DNA of 14,474 bases from JAMLIA01 sp039810005 (lineage in GTDB: Bacteria > Chloroflexota > Chloroflexia > Thermomicrobiales > CFX8). The notes beneath the pieces were generated by a model. It was not told the DNA's origin. It searched no databases and saw nothing but the letters and a program-made list of their open reading frames with translations. Shown piece after piece: positions 13,914-14,474 of the stretch. A program made the translations under genes and the position numbers. Each line of letters opens with the position of its first letter. The stretch's first letter is position 1. The stretch is from contig JBDHWD010000080.1 in the NCBI GenBank assembly GCA_039810005.1, forward strand, positions 1 through 14,474, written 5' to 3'.

Positions 13914-14474
13914 TCAGCTGACCTCCCCGAGTGCCAGCCCACGGATCGCCAGATCGATCTCGCCGTGCGTCAACGACGCTCGCGACGCATCGACAGTGAT
14001 CGCCCCATTCGCCACAACCACCACCCGCGTCGCCAGCCGCAGCGCCAACTCAATCGCGTGCGTTGTCAGCACCACGCTGCCACCGTCAGCGACCTGCTCC
14101 TGCACGATCCGCTCAAGCACCTCGCGCCCTGCGGCATCCAGACCGGTATCCGGCTCATCCAGTAGCAGCACGTCCGGCCCGTGGATCACGGCACGCGCCA
14201 GGTTCAGGCGCTGCAGCAGCCCGCGCGACAAGGTGCTTGCCGGGCTATCCTGCCGATCGCCCAATCCGACGCGCTCCAGCGTCGTGACCACGCGCTCGTT
14301 CAGCCGATCCAGCTTGAACATCGTCCCGAAGAAGCGCAGATTCTCACTGCAGGTCAGCTCCGGATAGAGCCAGGGCTGGTGCGCCACGACGCCGAGGCGC
14401 TCGCGCGTCGCCTCGCGCTCGCCCCACGCCTCCAGCCCGAACGCCAGCACTTCGCCCCGCGTCGGGCGACTGAG
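13914..14474 (-). CDS. ccmA: Heme exporter ATP-binding protein CcmA (5' end outside window)
   Basis: This is the ABC ATPase of the cytochrome c maturation system. The frame runs open to the window edge, so the gene is partial: 186 residues are visible and the beginning, including the Walker A loop, is missing. The GTG at 14450 is internal, because the residues before it (L-S-R-P-T-R-G-E) match the region that normally follows Walker A in this family. Visible motifs are the Q-loop region V-V-A-H-Q-P-W-L-Y-P-E-L-T, the signature L-S-R-G-L-L-Q-R-L (the S-R-G-x-x-Q-R form is characteristic of CcmA), Walker B D-V-L-L-L-D-E-P, the D-loop G-L-D-A-A and the switch His in L-T-T-H-A. It is the first known gene of ccmABCD. 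Any promoter lies beyond 14474. Confidence 0.93.
   Translation of the reverse strand, partial: LSRPTRGEVLAFGLEAWGEREATRERLGVVAHQPWLYPELTCSENLRFFGTMFKLDRLNERVVTTLERVGLGDRQDSPASTLSRGLLQRLNLARAVIHGPDVLLLDEPDTGLDAAGREVLERIVQEQVADGGSVVLTTHAIELALRLATRVVVVANGAITVDASRASLTHGEIDLAIRGLALGEVS

Overview
The window is 14.5 kb of GC-rich bacterial DNA. Most codons end in G or C, and no rRNA, tRNA, CRISPR array or transposase gene was seen. The gene content suggests a member of the Chloroflexota, perhaps Thermomicrobia/Sphaerobacter-like. The pointers are a lipoprotein with a long acidic Thr/Ser/Glu linker, a two-gene XdhC beside a molybdo-hydroxylase, a ccmABCD cytochrome c maturation operon, and dispersed GGGGAGATT hairpins. 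The taxonomic call is an inference from style and content, not from a marker gene.

Layout. (1) 161-3907, plus strand: a peptide/nickel-type ABC importer with a Tat-type lipoprotein binding protein and two permeases. The two ATPase genes are absent. A strong 14-bp hairpin lies between the binding protein and the first permease. (2) 4025-5419: a cytoplasmic class C beta-lactamase/PBP-fold serine hydrolase, closed by a clear hairpin terminator at 5446-5479. (3) 5567-10131: a molybdenum-hydroxylase module made of XdhC N-domain, XdhC C-domain, a MocA-like nucleotidyltransferase fused to a zinc-ribbon Nudix hydrolase, and a xanthine dehydrogenase/CO dehydrogenase-type large subunit with a P-Y-R-G-A-G-R loop. 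The first three genes are tightly packed and the large subunit follows after 82 bases. The FAD and 2Fe-2S subunits are not in the window. (4) 10132-10596: about 465 bases without a convincing gene, holding a 201-bp segment bounded by perfect 13-bp inverted repeats and a perfect 16-bp palindrome. (5) 10597-12087: an FAD-dependent aromatic-ring-hydroxylase-type monooxygenase. (6) 12318-14474, minus strand: ccmA (cut by the window edge), ccmB, ccmC and a 44-residue ccmD. This operon converges on the monooxygenase, with a hairpin between them at 12196-12235.

How the genes work together. The third region is a coherent maturation-plus-enzyme set. MocA-type enzymes attach CMP to molybdopterin, XdhC-type proteins bind and hand over the mature cofactor, and the large subunit carries it. 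With the peptide-type importer, the hydrolase and the flavin monooxygenase, the plus-strand part looks like accessory uptake and catabolism of organic compounds, but the substrates cannot be read from the sequence. The ccm genes are an unrelated respiratory module. The most unusual protein is the MocA-zinc ribbon-Nudix fusion. No wholly unknown multi-gene system stood out.
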